Assembly: GCF_018918125.1 (NCBI RefSeq)
Contig: NZ_JAHLQA010000042.1
Location: forward strand, 124,001-188,000
Reading direction: 5' to 3'
DNA: 64,000 nt
From: Blautia sp. MSJ-19
Lineage (GTDB): Bacteria; Bacillota; Clostridia; Lachnospirales; Lachnospiraceae
Each line of letters begins with the position of its first letter. The stretch's first letter is position 1. Below, in pieces: positions 43,341-53,440 of this stretch. The translations under genes were made by a program, and so were the position numbers. The notes beneath the pieces are model-generated. The model saw only the letters and a program-made list of their open reading frames with translations, was not told the DNA's origin and searched no databases.

Positions 43341-44876
43341 ATGGCAGCAACAACTTTTGCGGCGATTGACATAGGTTCCTATGAGATCAGCATGAAGATT
43401 TTTGAATTCTCAAAGAAAATAGGGTTTCGGGAACTGAATGATGTCAGATATCGTCTGGAGATTGGCAAAGGAGCATATTCTAAGGGACGTCTGGAACCGG
43501 AGATGGTAGATGAGATCTGTGTTATTCTGAAAGATTTCAGCGGCATGATGAAGGAGTTTGGGGTCTCTGATTATCGTGCATGCGCAACAAGTGCATTTCG
43601 AGAGATCGTCAATCCGGTGATCGTGCAGGAACAGATCTATCAGCGGACAGGAATCCGGATCGAGATCTTAAGTAATGCAGAACAGCATTTCCTGGGATAT
43701 AAGTCTATTGCGGCAATTGAATCAGGTTTCAAGAAAATCATTCAGAAGGGGACAGCGATCCTGGATGTGGGTGGAGGAAACCTGCAGGTTTCTCTGTTTG
43801 ACAAAGATGCGCTGGTAACGACACAGAGCTTCAAAATGGGAAGTATGCGCATCCGTGAAAGGCTGAAAGAGCTGGAAAAAACAACGACACATTATGATGA
43901 GCTGATCAAAGAATTTATTCGAAATGATCTGACGGCTTTTCAGAGGCTGTATCTCAAAGACCGAGACATCAGGAATGTGATTCTGATGGGAGATTTCCTG
44001 ACAGATACAATCTTTCGTGAAGAGCTGGAAGACCATATCATAACCAGTGATGAATTCACGAAACGTTACGAAAAGACTATCTACAAGACGGAACAGGCAC
44101 TTGCCGAGGAGATGGATATTGACCCGGAATATGCGTCTCTGGTCATTCCGACGATGGTTATCTGCAAGAGCTTTCTGGAGATATTCCAGGCAGAGTCCGT
44201 ATGGGCGCCTGGAGTATCGCTGCTGGATGGAATTGCATATGATTACGGTGAAAAGAAAAAATTCATCAAAAGTGTCCATAATTTTGAAAATGACATTCTG
44301 GTAGCATCCAGAAACATAGCAAAAAGATATTCTACAGGAAAAGATCATATTAAAGGAACGACGGATATTGCACTGACGATCTTTGACAGCATGAAAAGAG
44401 TTCATGGAATGGGGGCGAGGGAACGTCTACTTCTGCAGATCGCAGTACAGCTTCACGACTGCGGAAAGTATATCAGCATGGCAGATGTGGCAGAGTGTTC
44501 CTACCGGATCATTATGGCAACTGAGATCATCGGGCTTTCAACAGAAGAACGTAAGATCATTGCCAGCGCTGTCAGATATAATACAACAGAGTTTGTCTAC
44601 TATGGAAACTATGCCGATGGTCCGGGAATCGACAGGGAGCGCTATCTTCTGGTGGCAAAACTGACTGCGATCCTTCGCCTTGCAAATGCAATGGACCGCA
44701 GCCATTATCAGAAGGTAGAAGCTCTGAGAGTGGTACTGAAAGACCGAGAACTGCAGATGATCATTGATTCCAGCCGGGATATTTCACTGGAACTGGGGCT
44801 GCTTCGTGATAAAGTGCAGTTTTTTGAAGAAGTTTTTGGAATTCGTCTTGTATTGAAACGCAAACGCAGAGTGTAA
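43341..44876 (+). CDS. ppx: Exopolyphosphatase, Ppx/GppA family
   Basis: A 511-residue Ppx/GppA protein that hydrolyses polyphosphate or pppGpp. The ASKHA N-terminal part has FAAIDIGSYEISMKI, ACATSAFREI, ILSNAEQHFLGY and ILDVGGGNLQVS; the C-terminal part (~320-500) is an HD-like helical domain with LHDCGKYI. ppk1 follows with an overlapping ribosome site, giving a polyphosphate make/break pair. Ppx versus GppA activity cannot be separated by sequence. Confidence 0.9.
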   Translation: MAATTFAAIDIGSYEISMKIFEFSKKIGFRELNDVRYRLEIGKGAYSKGRLEPEMVDEICVILKDFSGMMKEFGVSDYRACATSAFREIVNPVIVQEQIYQRTGIRIEILSNAEQHFLGYKSIAAIESGFKKIIQKGTAILDVGGGNLQVSLFDKDALVTTQSFKMGSMRIRERLKELEKTTTHYDELIKEFIRNDLTAFQRLYLKDRDIRNVILMGDFLTDTIFREELEDHIITSDEFTKRYEKTIYKTEQALAEEMDIDPEYASLVIPTMVICKSFLEIFQAESVWAPGVSLLDGIAYDYGEKKKFIKSVHNFENDILVASRNIAKRYSTGKDHIKGTTDIALTIFDSMKRVHGMGARERLLLQIAVQLHDCGKYISMADVAECSYRIIMATEIIGLSTEERKIIASAVRYNTTEFVYYGNYADGPGIDRERYLLVAKLTAILRLANAMDRSHYQKVEALRVVLKDRELQMIIDSSRDISLELGLLRDKVQFFEEVFGIRLVLKRKRRV

Positions 44877-44895
44877 GCGGGTGAGGAGGAAAATC

Positions 44896-47049
44896 ATGGA
44901 TCTTAGCAAATATGAAAAACCGGAATACTATGTAAACCGAGAACTGAGCTGGCTGAAATTTGACGAGCGTGTTCTGAGTGAAGCACGGGACAAAAGTCTG
45001 CCATTATTTGAACGACTGAAGTTTTTGAGTATCACATCTTCCAATCTGGATGAGTTCTTCATGGTTCGAGTGGCATCTCTGAAGGATCAGGTGCATGCCG
45101 GATATAAGAAAAAAGATATTGCAGGCATGTCGTCTGAGGAACAGCTAAAAGAGATAAGCAAACAGACACATGATCTGGTGCGTGTACAGTACAGTACGTT
45201 TAACCGTTCGGTTCTTCCGGCACTGGAAAAGGTAGGACTGCATCTGGTGGCAGAACATGAGAATCTGAGTGAAAAGCAGGCAGAGTTTGTAGACCGTTAT
45301 TTTGAAGACAACGTATATCCGGTACTGACTCCTATGGCGATGGATTCTTCCAGACCATTTCCACTGATCAGAAATAAGACACTGAACATTGGTGCTTTGA
45401 TTGCCAAGAAAAACAATAAAAAACATACAAAAGAACTGGAATTTGCGACAGTGCAGGTTCCATCTGTCCTTCCGAGGATCGTAGAGATCCCGTCTGCCAA
45501 AAAGGGTGAGAGAACGGTGATCCTTCTGGAAGAGATTATCGAACGAAACATCGGCAAACTGTTTTTAAGTAATGATGTAGTATGTGCACACCCATACAGA
45601 ATCATGAGAAATGCTGACCTGACGATTGACGAAGATGAGGCAGAGGATCTTCTGGTTGAGATTCAGAAACAGCTCAAGAAACGTCAGTGGGGTGAAGTTA
45701 TCCGTCTGGAAGCAGAGGAAAAAATGGATAAACGACTTCTGGATATCCTCAAAGAAGAATTTGAGATCAAAGACGCTGACATTTACAGCATTCAGGGACC
45801 TCTGGATCTGACTATGCTGATGAAAGTGTATGGGCTGGAGGGCTTTGATGAATATAAGAGTCCGAAATATACACCGGCTCCGGTACCGCAGTTCCAGAAT
45901 GACAAGGACATTTTCCAGGTGATACGGGAGGGAGATGTATTCCTGCATCATCCATATATGAGTTTTGATCCGGTTGTGGATTTTGTGCGTCAGGCAGCAA
46001 AGGATCCGGGTGTCCTTGCAATCAAACAGACTCTGTATCGTGTCAGCGGACATTCTCCGATCATTGCGGCACTTGCACAGGCTGCAGAAAATGGAAAACA
46101 GGTATCAGTTCTGGTTGAGCTGAAAGCGAGATTTGATGAGGAAAACAACATTGTATGGGCGAAGATGCTGGAAAAAGCCGGCTGTCATGTTATTTATGGC
46201 CTGGTAGGTCTGAAAACTCACAGCAAGATCACACTGGTCGTTCGCCGTGAAGAGACCGGTATCCGCAGGTATGTGCATCTGGCAACCGGAAACTACAATG
46301 ATTCTACAGCGAAACTGTATACGGATTGTGGCATCTTTACCTGTGATGAACGCTTTGGCGAGGATGCGACTGCTGTATTTAACATGCTTTCCGGTTATTC
46401 TGAACCGAAGAAATGGAATCGTCTGATCGTTGCACCGATCTGGATGAAAAATCGTTTTCTGCAGATGATTGAGAGAGAAGCAGAGAATGCAAAACAGGGA
46501 AAACCGGCAGAGATTACGGCAAAGATGAATTCGCTGTGTGACCCTGCGATCATTGCGGCACTTTATTATGCTTCCTCCTGTGGTGTGCAGATCAATCTGC
46601 TTGTCCGCGGCATCTGCTGCCTGAGAACCGGCATTCCGGGTATCAGTGAAAATATTCATGTACGTTCGATCGTTGGAGAATTTCTGGAGCACAGTCGTAT
46701 TTTCTATTTCAAAAATGATGGAATTGATGAGATTTATATGGGAAGTGCAGACTGGATGCCGCGAAATCTTGACCGCCGGGTAGAAATTGTATTCCCGGTG
46801 GAAGATGAGCAGATCAAAAAAGAGATCATGCATGTGCTGGACCTGGAATTCCGTGATAATGTAAAAGCACATCTTCTGCAGCCGGATGGCACTTACGAGA
46901 AGCAGGATAAGAGAGGCAAAGCTCTTGTGAATTCTCAGATGGAATTCTGCGCAGAGGCACAGAAAAGGGCCAAAAAGCAGAAAAATGAAGAGAAAAAACA
47001 TTCTCGCGTCTTTATTCCGGCAGAGCCTGTGGCAGATCCGGAGGACTGA
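44896..47049 (+). CDS. ppk1: Polyphosphate kinase 1
   Basis: A 717-residue enzyme that polymerises ATP gamma-phosphate into polyphosphate. It starts YYVNRELSWLKFDERVL; the phosphorylated His442 is in LKTHSK and the second catalytic His599 in FLEHSRIFYF, with RYVHLATGNYND between. ATG 44896 has GAGGAGG before it; an in-frame GTG 15 bases upstream overlaps that site. The C-terminus ends with a Lys-rich tail. It is directly downstream of ppx. Confidence 0.95.
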   Translation: MDLSKYEKPEYYVNRELSWLKFDERVLSEARDKSLPLFERLKFLSITSSNLDEFFMVRVASLKDQVHAGYKKKDIAGMSSEEQLKEISKQTHDLVRVQYSTFNRSVLPALEKVGLHLVAEHENLSEKQAEFVDRYFEDNVYPVLTPMAMDSSRPFPLIRNKTLNIGALIAKKNNKKHTKELEFATVQVPSVLPRIVEIPSAKKGERTVILLEEIIERNIGKLFLSNDVVCAHPYRIMRNADLTIDEDEAEDLLVEIQKQLKKRQWGEVIRLEAEEKMDKRLLDILKEEFEIKDADIYSIQGPLDLTMLMKVYGLEGFDEYKSPKYTPAPVPQFQNDKDIFQVIREGDVFLHHPYMSFDPVVDFVRQAAKDPGVLAIKQTLYRVSGHSPIIAALAQAAENGKQVSVLVELKARFDEENNIVWAKMLEKAGCHVIYGLVGLKTHSKITLVVRREETGIRRYVHLATGNYNDSTAKLYTDCGIFTCDERFGEDATAVFNMLSGYSEPKKWNRLIVAPIWMKNRFLQMIEREAENAKQGKPAEITAKMNSLCDPAIIAALYYASSCGVQINLLVRGICCLRTGIPGISENIHVRSIVGEFLEHSRIFYFKNDGIDEIYMGSADWMPRNLDRRVEIVFPVEDEQIKKEIMHVLDLEFRDNVKAHLLQPDGTYEKQDKRGKALVNSQMEFCAEAQKRAKKQKNEEKKHSRVFIPAEPVADPED

Positions 47050-47116
47050 TCTGACCAGATTGCAGGAAGACTGAGATTCAGAACAAGACGGAGAGAAAAA
47101 GAGAGGAAAGAGAAAA

Positions 47117-48253
47117 ATGAATAACGAAAAAGAGAGCTTTCTGAAAAGAAAGAATGTGATCATATCCTTCAAAAGATATGGCATTGATGCAATGGGATCC
47201 ATGGCACTTGGACTTTTTGCGTCTCTTCTGATCGGTACGATCATCAATACCATCGGACAGAATGTCTGCCCGGGTAGTTTTGTTTCAGAAAAGCTGTTGG
47301 AGATCGGCGGTTATGCGACCAGCGTGACCGGTGCGGCGATGGCACTGGCAATCGGCTATGCTCTGCAGGCACCGCCTCTGGTCATGTACTCACTATGTGC
47401 AGTCGGGGCTGCCTGCAATGCGATCGGCGGCTCCGGCGGACCGCTGGCTGTGTTTTTTGTTGCGGTCATTACCTGCGAGATCGGGAAACTGGTTTCAAAG
47501 GAGACAAAGATTGACATTATCGTGACACCGGCAGTGACGGTTATTGTTGGTGTAGTTCTTGCCATGCTGCTGGCTCCGGTCTGCAAGAATATCTGTGATG
47601 CACTTGGAGCTTTTATCGGATGGGCGACGGACCTGCGGCCATTCTGGATGGGAATGATCATTTCTCTAGTTGTCGGAATCGTGTTGACACTTCCGATCAG
47701 TTCTGCTGCAATCTGTGCGGCTGTCGGGATCAGTGGCGGAGCAGTGCTTGCGGGCCTTGCTGACGGCAGCGTGACTATGGAGATCTGGAATGGTCTGGCA
47801 CTTGCAGGCGGGGCAGCAACAGCAGGATGCTGTGCGCATATGCTTGGCTTTGCAATCTTAAGTTTTCCGGATAACGGAATTGGCGGATTTGTGGCGCAGG
47901 GGCTTGGCACATCTATGCTGCAGGTTCCAAATCTTATGAAGAAACCGGTTCTGTGGCTGCCACCGGTGATCACATCTGCAATCACCGGACCGATCGCAAC
48001 CTGTGTGTTCCATATGAGAAATAATGGACCGGCGATTTCTTCCGGGATGGGTACTTCCGGTCTGGTAGGCCCGATCGGGGTTGTGACCGGGTGGGCACAG
48101 ATGCCGGAAGGGTATCAGACAGGCGCCTTTGAATGGATTGGAATGATACTGATCTGTTTCGTGCTGCCACTTCTGATCACCTGGGTGATCGGCAAGATCT
48201 TTCGCGCAAAAGGCCTGATAAAACCAGGTGATCTGAAGATCGATCTTGGCTGA
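47117..48253 (+). CDS. PfoR-type PTS system EIIC-like membrane protein
   Basis: A 378-residue protein with about nine to ten hydrophobic segments matching the PTS EIIC_2 / PfoR family (GIDAMGSMALGLFASLLIGT, AIGYALQAPPLVMYSL, GGPLAVFF, CAHMLGFAILSFPDNGIGG, GMGTSGLVGPIG). No EIIA or EIIB partner is linked, so sugar transport is not shown; the family was first noted as PfoR regulators in Clostridium. It follows ppk1 by 67 bases. Downstream A/T tracts do not form a convincing terminator. Confidence 0.8.
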   Translation: MNNEKESFLKRKNVIISFKRYGIDAMGSMALGLFASLLIGTIINTIGQNVCPGSFVSEKLLEIGGYATSVTGAAMALAIGYALQAPPLVMYSLCAVGAACNAIGGSGGPLAVFFVAVITCEIGKLVSKETKIDIIVTPAVTVIVGVVLAMLLAPVCKNICDALGAFIGWATDLRPFWMGMIISLVVGIVLTLPISSAAICAAVGISGGAVLAGLADGSVTMEIWNGLALAGGAATAGCCAHMLGFAILSFPDNGIGGFVAQGLGTSMLQVPNLMKKPVLWLPPVITSAITGPIATCVFHMRNNGPAISSGMGTSGLVGPIGVVTGWAQMPEGYQTGAFEWIGMILICFVLPLLITWVIGKIFRAKGLIKPGDLKIDLG

Positions 48254-48308
48254 AAAATGGCGAAAAAACTGCCTTTAAAAAATTTTTTAAAAAAATTGAA
48301 AAAAAGGC

Positions 48309-48337
48309 TTGCATTTTCCGACAAGCTGATATATACT
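48309..48337 (+). promoter_or_regulatory. tRNA-Glu promoter
   Basis: TTGCAT and TATACT are 17 bases apart, 20 bases before the mature tRNA. Confidence 0.7.
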
Positions 48338-48357
48338 AAGTGAGTCGGTTGACGCAA

Positions 48358-48429
48358 GGCCAGTTGGTCAAGGGGTTAAGACGTCGCCCTCTCACGGCGA
48401 AAACACGGGTTCGATTCCCGTACTGGCTG
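48358..48429 (+). tRNA. tRNA-Glu (anticodon CTC)
   Basis: A 72-base tRNA. The acceptor GGCCAGT pairs with ACTGGCT (G-U at the first pair), discriminator G. The anticodon stem TCGCC/GGCGA encloses CTCTCAC, giving anticodon CTC at 48391-48393 for GAG codons. The T arm CGGGTTCGATTCCCG is clear. CCA is not encoded. Confidence 0.95.
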
Positions 48430-48450
48430 CTCCAAATAAACGATAAGATG

Positions 48451-48480
48451 ACCCGAACGGAAGGTTCGGGTTATTTTTTT
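48451..48480 (+). terminator. tRNA-Glu terminator
   Basis: ACCCGAAC pairs with GTTCGGGT around a five-base loop, followed by TATTTTTTT. Confidence 0.88.
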
Positions 48481-48518
48481 GCCCTGAATGGAGAGAAAGT
48501 AGATCCGGAAGATAGTAT

Positions 48519-48548
48519 TTGACTTTTTCGGGAAAAATCATGTATGAT
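48519..48548 (+). promoter_or_regulatory. Promoter of the topoisomerase subunit pair
   Basis: TTGACT and TATGAT are 18 bases apart, 65 bases before the subunit B start. Confidence 0.55.
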
Positions 48549-48613
48549 AAAGAACAAATGTTTGAGTAACAGAGATTTAAATAAAAAATAAGATAAGAAA
48601 GGAAAATAGATCG

Positions 48614-50539
48614 ATGGCAAAAAAGGAAACCTACGATGCTGGGAGTATATCTGTTTTGGAAGGACTTGAAGCCGTCCGCAAACGACCGGGTATGTATATC
48701 GGAAGTGTATCGCGGAAAGGATTGAATCATCTGATCTACGAGATCGTGGATAATGCGGTGGATGAACATCTGGCGGGTTACTGCAGCCAGATACACGTAG
48801 TACTGGAAAAAGACGGATCCTGTACAGTAACAGACAACGGACGAGGAATCCCGGTAGATATGCATGAAAAAGGAATGTCTGCAGAACGTCTGGTATTTAC
48901 TACGCTTCATGCAGGTGGTAAGTTTGATAATTCTGCGTATAAGACAAGCGGTGGTCTTCATGGTGTTGGTTCTTCAGTTGTCAATGCGCTTTCCACTTAT
49001 CTGGATATCAAGGTAAGTCGTGACGGTTATGTGCATCATGACCATTATGAACAGGGTGTTCCGACCCTGGAACTTGAGGACGGACTTCTTCCGAAGCTTG
49101 GCAGGACAAAAGAGACAGGAACCTGCATCAATTTCCTTCCAGATCCGGAAATCTTTGAAAAGACTCGCTTTTCTGCGACGGATGTCAAGAGTCGTCTTCA
49201 TGAGACGGCTTATCTGAATCCGGAGCTGACGATCATTTTTGAAGATTTGCGCGGAACGGAGCCGGTAAAGGAAGAGTATCATGAACCGGATGGTATTGTG
49301 GGATATATCCGAGATATGAACCACAGCACAGAGGCACTTCATGAACCGGTCTATCTCAAAGGCGAGGCAGACGGCATTCAGGTAGAGGTCGCTTTTCAGT
49401 ATACCAATGAATTCCGCGAAAATGTTCTTGGCTTCTGCAACAACATTTATAATGCAGAAGGTGGTACTCATCTGACCGGATTTAAGACAACTTTTACGAC
49501 GGTTATGAATACCTATGCCAGAGAAATCGGAATCCTGAAAGACAAGGATCCGAATTTTACCGGTGCAGATATCCGCAACGGAATGACGGCGGTTGTTTCC
49601 ATCAAGCACCCGGCACCTCGTTTTGAAGGACAGACCAAGACGAAACTGGACAACCAGGATGCGGCCAAGGCGACCGGTAAAGTACTGGGCGAACAGCTGG
49701 TGCTCTATTTTGACCGTAATCTGGAAACGCTTAAGACAATTCTTTCCTGCGCAGAAAAGGCAGCAAAGATCCGTAAGACTGAAGAGAGAGCCAAGACAAA
49801 TCTTCTGACAAAACAGAAATACTCTTTCGATTCCAATGGCAAGCTTGCCAACTGTGAGAAAAAAGATCCTTCACAGTGTGAAATCTTTATTGTAGAGGGT
49901 GATTCTGCGGGAGGATCTGCCAAGACAGCCCGAAATCGTAACTATCAGGCAATCCTTCCAATCCGTGGTAAGATCCTGAATGTTGAGAAGGCAACGATCG
50001 ACAAGGTGCTTGCCAATGCCGAGATCAAGACTATGATCAACGCATTCGGATGCGGATTTTCAGAAGGATACGGAAATGATTTTGATATCAGTAAGCTTCG
50101 CTATGACAAGATCGTGATCATGGCCGATGCCGATGTCGATGGGGCTCATATTTCGACGTTGCTTCTGACACTGTTCTATCGCTTTATGCCGGAGCTGATC
50201 TACGAGGGACATGTATATATTGCCATGCCGCCTCTTTATAAGGCGATGCCAAAGAAAGGCCCGGAAGAATATCTGTATGATGATAAGGCTCTTGAGAAAT
50301 ACCGTAAGACACACAAGCCGGGAAGCTTTACCCTGCAGAGATACAAAGGTCTTGGTGAAATGGATGCAGAGCAGCTGTGGGAGACAACACTGAATCCGGA
50401 GACACGAAGAATGAAACGTGTAGAGATCGAAGATGCACGTCTCGCATCCAGTGTAACGGAGGTTCTGATGGGCAGTGAGGTGCCTCCTCGGAAGGCATTT
50501 ATCTACGAACATGCAGCGGATGCAGAACTTGATGTATAA
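48614..50539 (+). CDS. parE: Type IIA topoisomerase subunit B (ParE-like)
   Basis: A 641-residue ATPase subunit of topoisomerase IV or gyrase. The GHKL ATPase domain has EAVRKRPGMYIGS, EIVDNAVDEHLAG, DNGRGIPVD and GGLHGVGSSVVNALS; the TOPRIM domain has EGDSAGGSAK, PIRGKILNVEKA and DADVDGAHIS; the C-terminus has RYKGLGEMD. Gyrase B and ParE are hard to separate by eye. I favour ParE because the partner gene lacks a GyrA box and because there is no dnaA-dnaN-recF context. The subunit A gene starts 13 bases later. Confidence 0.82.
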   Translation: MAKKETYDAGSISVLEGLEAVRKRPGMYIGSVSRKGLNHLIYEIVDNAVDEHLAGYCSQIHVVLEKDGSCTVTDNGRGIPVDMHEKGMSAERLVFTTLHAGGKFDNSAYKTSGGLHGVGSSVVNALSTYLDIKVSRDGYVHHDHYEQGVPTLELEDGLLPKLGRTKETGTCINFLPDPEIFEKTRFSATDVKSRLHETAYLNPELTIIFEDLRGTEPVKEEYHEPDGIVGYIRDMNHSTEALHEPVYLKGEADGIQVEVAFQYTNEFRENVLGFCNNIYNAEGGTHLTGFKTTFTTVMNTYAREIGILKDKDPNFTGADIRNGMTAVVSIKHPAPRFEGQTKTKLDNQDAAKATGKVLGEQLVLYFDRNLETLKTILSCAEKAAKIRKTEERAKTNLLTKQKYSFDSNGKLANCEKKDPSQCEIFIVEGDSAGGSAKTARNRNYQAILPIRGKILNVEKATIDKVLANAEIKTMINAFGCGFSEGYGNDFDISKLRYDKIVIMADADVDGAHISTLLLTLFYRFMPELIYEGHVYIAMPPLYKAMPKKGPEEYLYDDKALEKYRKTHKPGSFTLQRYKGLGEMDAEQLWETTLNPETRRMKRVEIEDARLASSVTEVLMGSEVPPRKAFIYEHAADAELDV

Positions 50540-50552
50540 GGTGGGATAAGAT

Positions 50553-52799
50553 ATGGAAACAAAACAGGAAAATGTAATTCGTACCGATTATTCGGAGATC
50601 ATGCAGAAGTCATATATTGATTATGCGATGAGTGTAATTATTTCCCGAGCCCTTCCGGATGTACGTGACGGACTGAAACCGGTACAGAGGAGAACTCTGT
50701 ACGATATGTATGAACTGGGAATCCGATATGACCGTCCGTATCGTAAATGCGCACGTATTGTCGGAGATACCATGGGTAAATATCATCCGCATGGCGACAG
50801 TTCAATCTATGATGCACTTGTCGTCATGGCACAGGATTTCAAAAAAGGCAGAACCCTGGTGGATGGACATGGAAACTTTGGCTCGATCGAAGGTGATGGC
50901 GCGGCTGCGATGCGTTATACAGAAGCACGTCTGGAGAAGCTGACACAGGAAGTATTTTTAAGTGACCTTGACAAAAATGTAGTAGACTTTGTACCGAATT
51001 TCGATGAAACAGAGAAAGAACCGTCTGTGCTTCCGGTGCGTATCCCCAATATCCTCGTGAACGGGGCGGATGGTATTGCGGTTGGTATGGCGACAAGCAT
51101 CCCTCCGCATAATCTTGGCGAAGTCATTGATGCGGTTAAAGCATATATGAAAGACAATACGATCAGTATCCGCGGACTGATGCGTTACATCAAAGGACCG
51201 GATTTTCCGACAGGTGGTATTGTGGTCAATAAGGATGACCTTCACAAGATTTATGAGACAGGAAGCGGAAAAATCCGTCTGAGAGGCAAAGTAGAAGTAG
51301 AGAAACTCAAAGGCGGCAGGAAACAGCTGATCATCACGGAGATTCCGTATACGATGCTCGGAGCCAATATTGGCAAGTTCCTGAATGACGTGGCATCTCT
51401 GGTAGAAACAAAAAAGACTACAGACATTGTAGATATTTCCAACCAGTCTTCCAAAGAGGGAATCCGCATTGTACTGGAACTGAAAAAAGATACCGATGTG
51501 GAAAATCTGACAAACATGCTGTACAAGAAAACGCGTCTGGAGGATACGTTTGGTGTGAACATGCTGGCAGTTGCAGATGGCAGACCGGAAACGCTCAGCC
51601 TCAAACAGATCATAGAGTATCATGTGGATTTTGTTTTTGAGATCACCACACGTAAGTATCATACACTTCTGGATAAAGAACTGGAAAAACAGGAAGTTCA
51701 GGAGGGACTGATCAAGGCCTGTGACGTGATTGACCTGATCATTGAGATCCTTCGTGGCAGCAAGAATCGGGAACAGGTTAAGAAATGTCTGGTAGAAGGT
51801 GTTACAGAGGGCATTAAATTCAAATCAAAAGCCAGCGAGAAAGCAGCAGCAAAACTTCTGTTCACAGAGAGACAGGCCAATGCGATCCTGGATATGCGTC
51901 TGTATAAACTGATCGGCCTGGAAATTGAAGCACTACAGGCAGAACATGAAGAGACGATGAAGAATATCGCTCTTTATAAAGACATTCTGGATAACTATGA
52001 TTCTATGGCAGCCGTAATTATGAAAGATCTGGATGCCATCAAGAAAGAATATGGAAGAAAACGTCGCACTGCGATCGAGAATGCAGAAGAGGCAGTTTAT
52101 GAAGAGAAGAAGATGGAAGAGATGGAGGTCTGCTTCCTGATGGATCGTTTCGGTTATATGAAGCTGATCGACAAGAATGCTTATGAGCGTAACAAAGAAG
52201 CCATCCATAATGAGAGTAAATATGTCTTTAACTGTATGAATACAGATAAGATCTGCATCTTTACAGATACAGGCAAGGTGCATACGATCAAGGCAGTGGA
52301 CATTCCGCTTGGAAGATTCCGTGACAAGGGAACACCGGTGGACAATCTGAGCAATTATGACAGTGCGCAGGAGCGTATGCTCTATGTGGCTCCGGTCGGA
52401 CGGCTTCGCACGGACAGACTGCTGTTTGTAACAAAGTCTTCCATGTGCAAACTGGTCGAAGGTGCGGAGTTTGATGTTGCCAAACGAACGATCGCATCTA
52501 CAAAACTGGCAGAGGAAGATGAGCTGATTTTTATTGGCAGTGCTTCTGAAATGGAGCAGGTTGTGCTGCAGAGCCATAACGGGTGTTTCCTGCGTTTCCT
52601 GACACAGGAAATTTCAACGATGAAGAAGACCGCGCTTGGGGTGCATGGCATGAAACTTGCAGACGGAGATTACCTGGAGAATGCATATCTTCTGGCGGCA
52701 CATCAGGAGTATACGATTTCTTATCATGACAGGGAATATGCACTGAATAAAGTACGGCTTGCAAAACGTGATACAAAGGGTGTAAAGCCGAGGATATAA
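50553..52799 (+). CDS. parC: Type IIA topoisomerase subunit A (ParC-like)
   Basis: A 748-residue DNA cleavage subunit. The catalytic Tyr122 is in AMRYTEARL; the quinolone region reads [15 protein letters not shown] with the usual Ser, so no resistance change is visible. The C-terminal pinwheel (~510-745) is degenerate and I find no GyrA box (QRRGGKG type), which supports topoisomerase IV over gyrase. Together with the upstream ParE-like subunit it would decatenate replicated chromosomes. Confidence 0.82.
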   Translation: METKQENVIRTDYSEIMQKSYIDYAMSVIISRALPDVRDGLKPVQRRTLYDMYELGIRYDRPYRKCARIVGDTMGKYHPHGDSSIYDALVVMAQDFKKGRTLVDGHGNFGSIEGDGAAAMRYTEARLEKLTQEVFLSDLDKNVVDFVPNFDETEKEPSVLPVRIPNILVNGADGIAVGMATSIPPHNLGEVIDAVKAYMKDNTISIRGLMRYIKGPDFPTGGIVVNKDDLHKIYETGSGKIRLRGKVEVEKLKGGRKQLIITEIPYTMLGANIGKFLNDVASLVETKKTTDIVDISNQSSKEGIRIVLELKKDTDVENLTNMLYKKTRLEDTFGVNMLAVADGRPETLSLKQIIEYHVDFVFEITTRKYHTLLDKELEKQEVQEGLIKACDVIDLIIEILRGSKNREQVKKCLVEGVTEGIKFKSKASEKAAAKLLFTERQANAILDMRLYKLIGLEIEALQAEHEETMKNIALYKDILDNYDSMAAVIMKDLDAIKKEYGRKRRTAIENAEEAVYEEKKMEEMEVCFLMDRFGYMKLIDKNAYERNKEAIHNESKYVFNCMNTDKICIFTDTGKVHTIKAVDIPLGRFRDKGTPVDNLSNYDSAQERMLYVAPVGRLRTDRLLFVTKSSMCKLVEGAEFDVAKRTIASTKLAEEDELIFIGSASEMEQVVLQSHNGCFLRFLTQEISTMKKTALGVHGMKLADGDYLENAYLLAAHQEYTISYHDREYALNKVRLAKRDTKGVKPRI

Positions 52800-52807
52800 A
52801 AAAAACC

Positions 52808-52836
52808 TTGCTTTTCCCATTATATGGTGCTAGAAT
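52808..52836 (+). promoter_or_regulatory. rimP-nusA operon promoter
   Basis: TTGCTT and TAGAAT are 17 bases apart. Transcription would start near 52843, only about 20 bases before a terminator-like hairpin. Confidence 0.6.
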
Positions 52837-52863
52837 AAGAATAACATGATAACGGACAACAAG

Positions 52864-52889
52864 AGAGTGGACTTCGGTCCACTCTTTTT
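52864..52889 (+). terminator. Terminator/attenuator in the rimP-nusA leader
   Basis: AGAGTGGAC pairs perfectly with GTCCACTCT around a TTCG tetraloop, followed by only five T and then GC. It follows the operon promoter and precedes rimP, so it can act as an attenuator; it may also end parC transcripts. Confidence 0.7.
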
Positions 52890-52926
52890 GCGAGATGCTC
52901 CGTATGTGCGAAAGGCAGGTGGAAAA

Positions 52927-53391
52927 ATGAGCAGACGGGATGAATACGAACAGAAGGCAGAAGCATTGCTGACACCGATCGTTGAGGAACATGGTTTTGA
53001 ACTGGTAGATGTGGAATATGTAAAAGAAGCAGGAAACTGGTATCTTCGTGGATATATCGACAAACCGGAGGGAATCACCGTAAACGACTGTGAAGCAGTC
53101 AGCAGAGCATTCAGCGACAAGCTGGATGAAAATGATTTTATTGAAGACAGTTACATCATGGAGATCAGTTCACCGGGTCTTGACAGACCACTGAAAAAGG
53201 AAAAGGATTTTATCAGAAGCATGGGAAAACTGGTTGAGATCCGTACCTATCGTCCGATCGAGAAGCAGAAAGAATTCTGCGGAGTCTTAAATGCGTATGA
53301 TGACAGTACAGTAACGATTGATGAGGACGGTTCCTTACGCACATTTGATAAAAAAGACATTGCCCTGATTCGTCTGGCAATTGAGTTTTAA
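52927..53391 (+). CDS. rimP: Ribosome maturation factor RimP
   Basis: A 154-residue 30S assembly factor. N-terminal signatures are HGFELVDVEYVKEAGNWYLRGYID and the ISSPGLDRPLK motif; the C-terminal SH3-like domain closes with KKDIALIRLAIEF. ATG 52927 follows AGGTGG; an upstream frame has no ribosome site and crosses the attenuator hairpin. It is the first gene of the rimP-nusA-ylxR-ylxQ-infB-rbfA-nrnA-truB-ribF operon. Confidence 0.95.
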   Translation: MSRRDEYEQKAEALLTPIVEEHGFELVDVEYVKEAGNWYLRGYIDKPEGITVNDCEAVSRAFSDKLDENDFIEDSYIMEISSPGLDRPLKKEKDFIRSMGKLVEIRTYRPIEKQKEFCGVLNAYDDSTVTIDEDGSLRTFDKKDIALIRLAIEF

Positions 53392-53440
53392 ATACGATGT
53401 TTCAAATAGGCTTTGATAAAATGAGGAGGAAATAACAAAA

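Noticed and set aside
42044-43372. 442-residue frame antisense to the DUF815 gene
   Set aside because: Cys/His/Phe-rich composition typical of antisense shadows; the sense strand has clear Walker motifs.
48254-48308. Terminator after the PTS IIC gene
   Set aside because: A/T tracts with GCCTTT and AAAGGC far apart do not form a stable stem with a proper T run.
48614-52799. Calling the topoisomerase pair gyrB-gyrA
   Set aside because: No GyrA box in subunit A, a shorter degenerate C-terminal domain, and no dnaA-dnaN-recF neighbours; topoisomerase IV is favoured but not proven.
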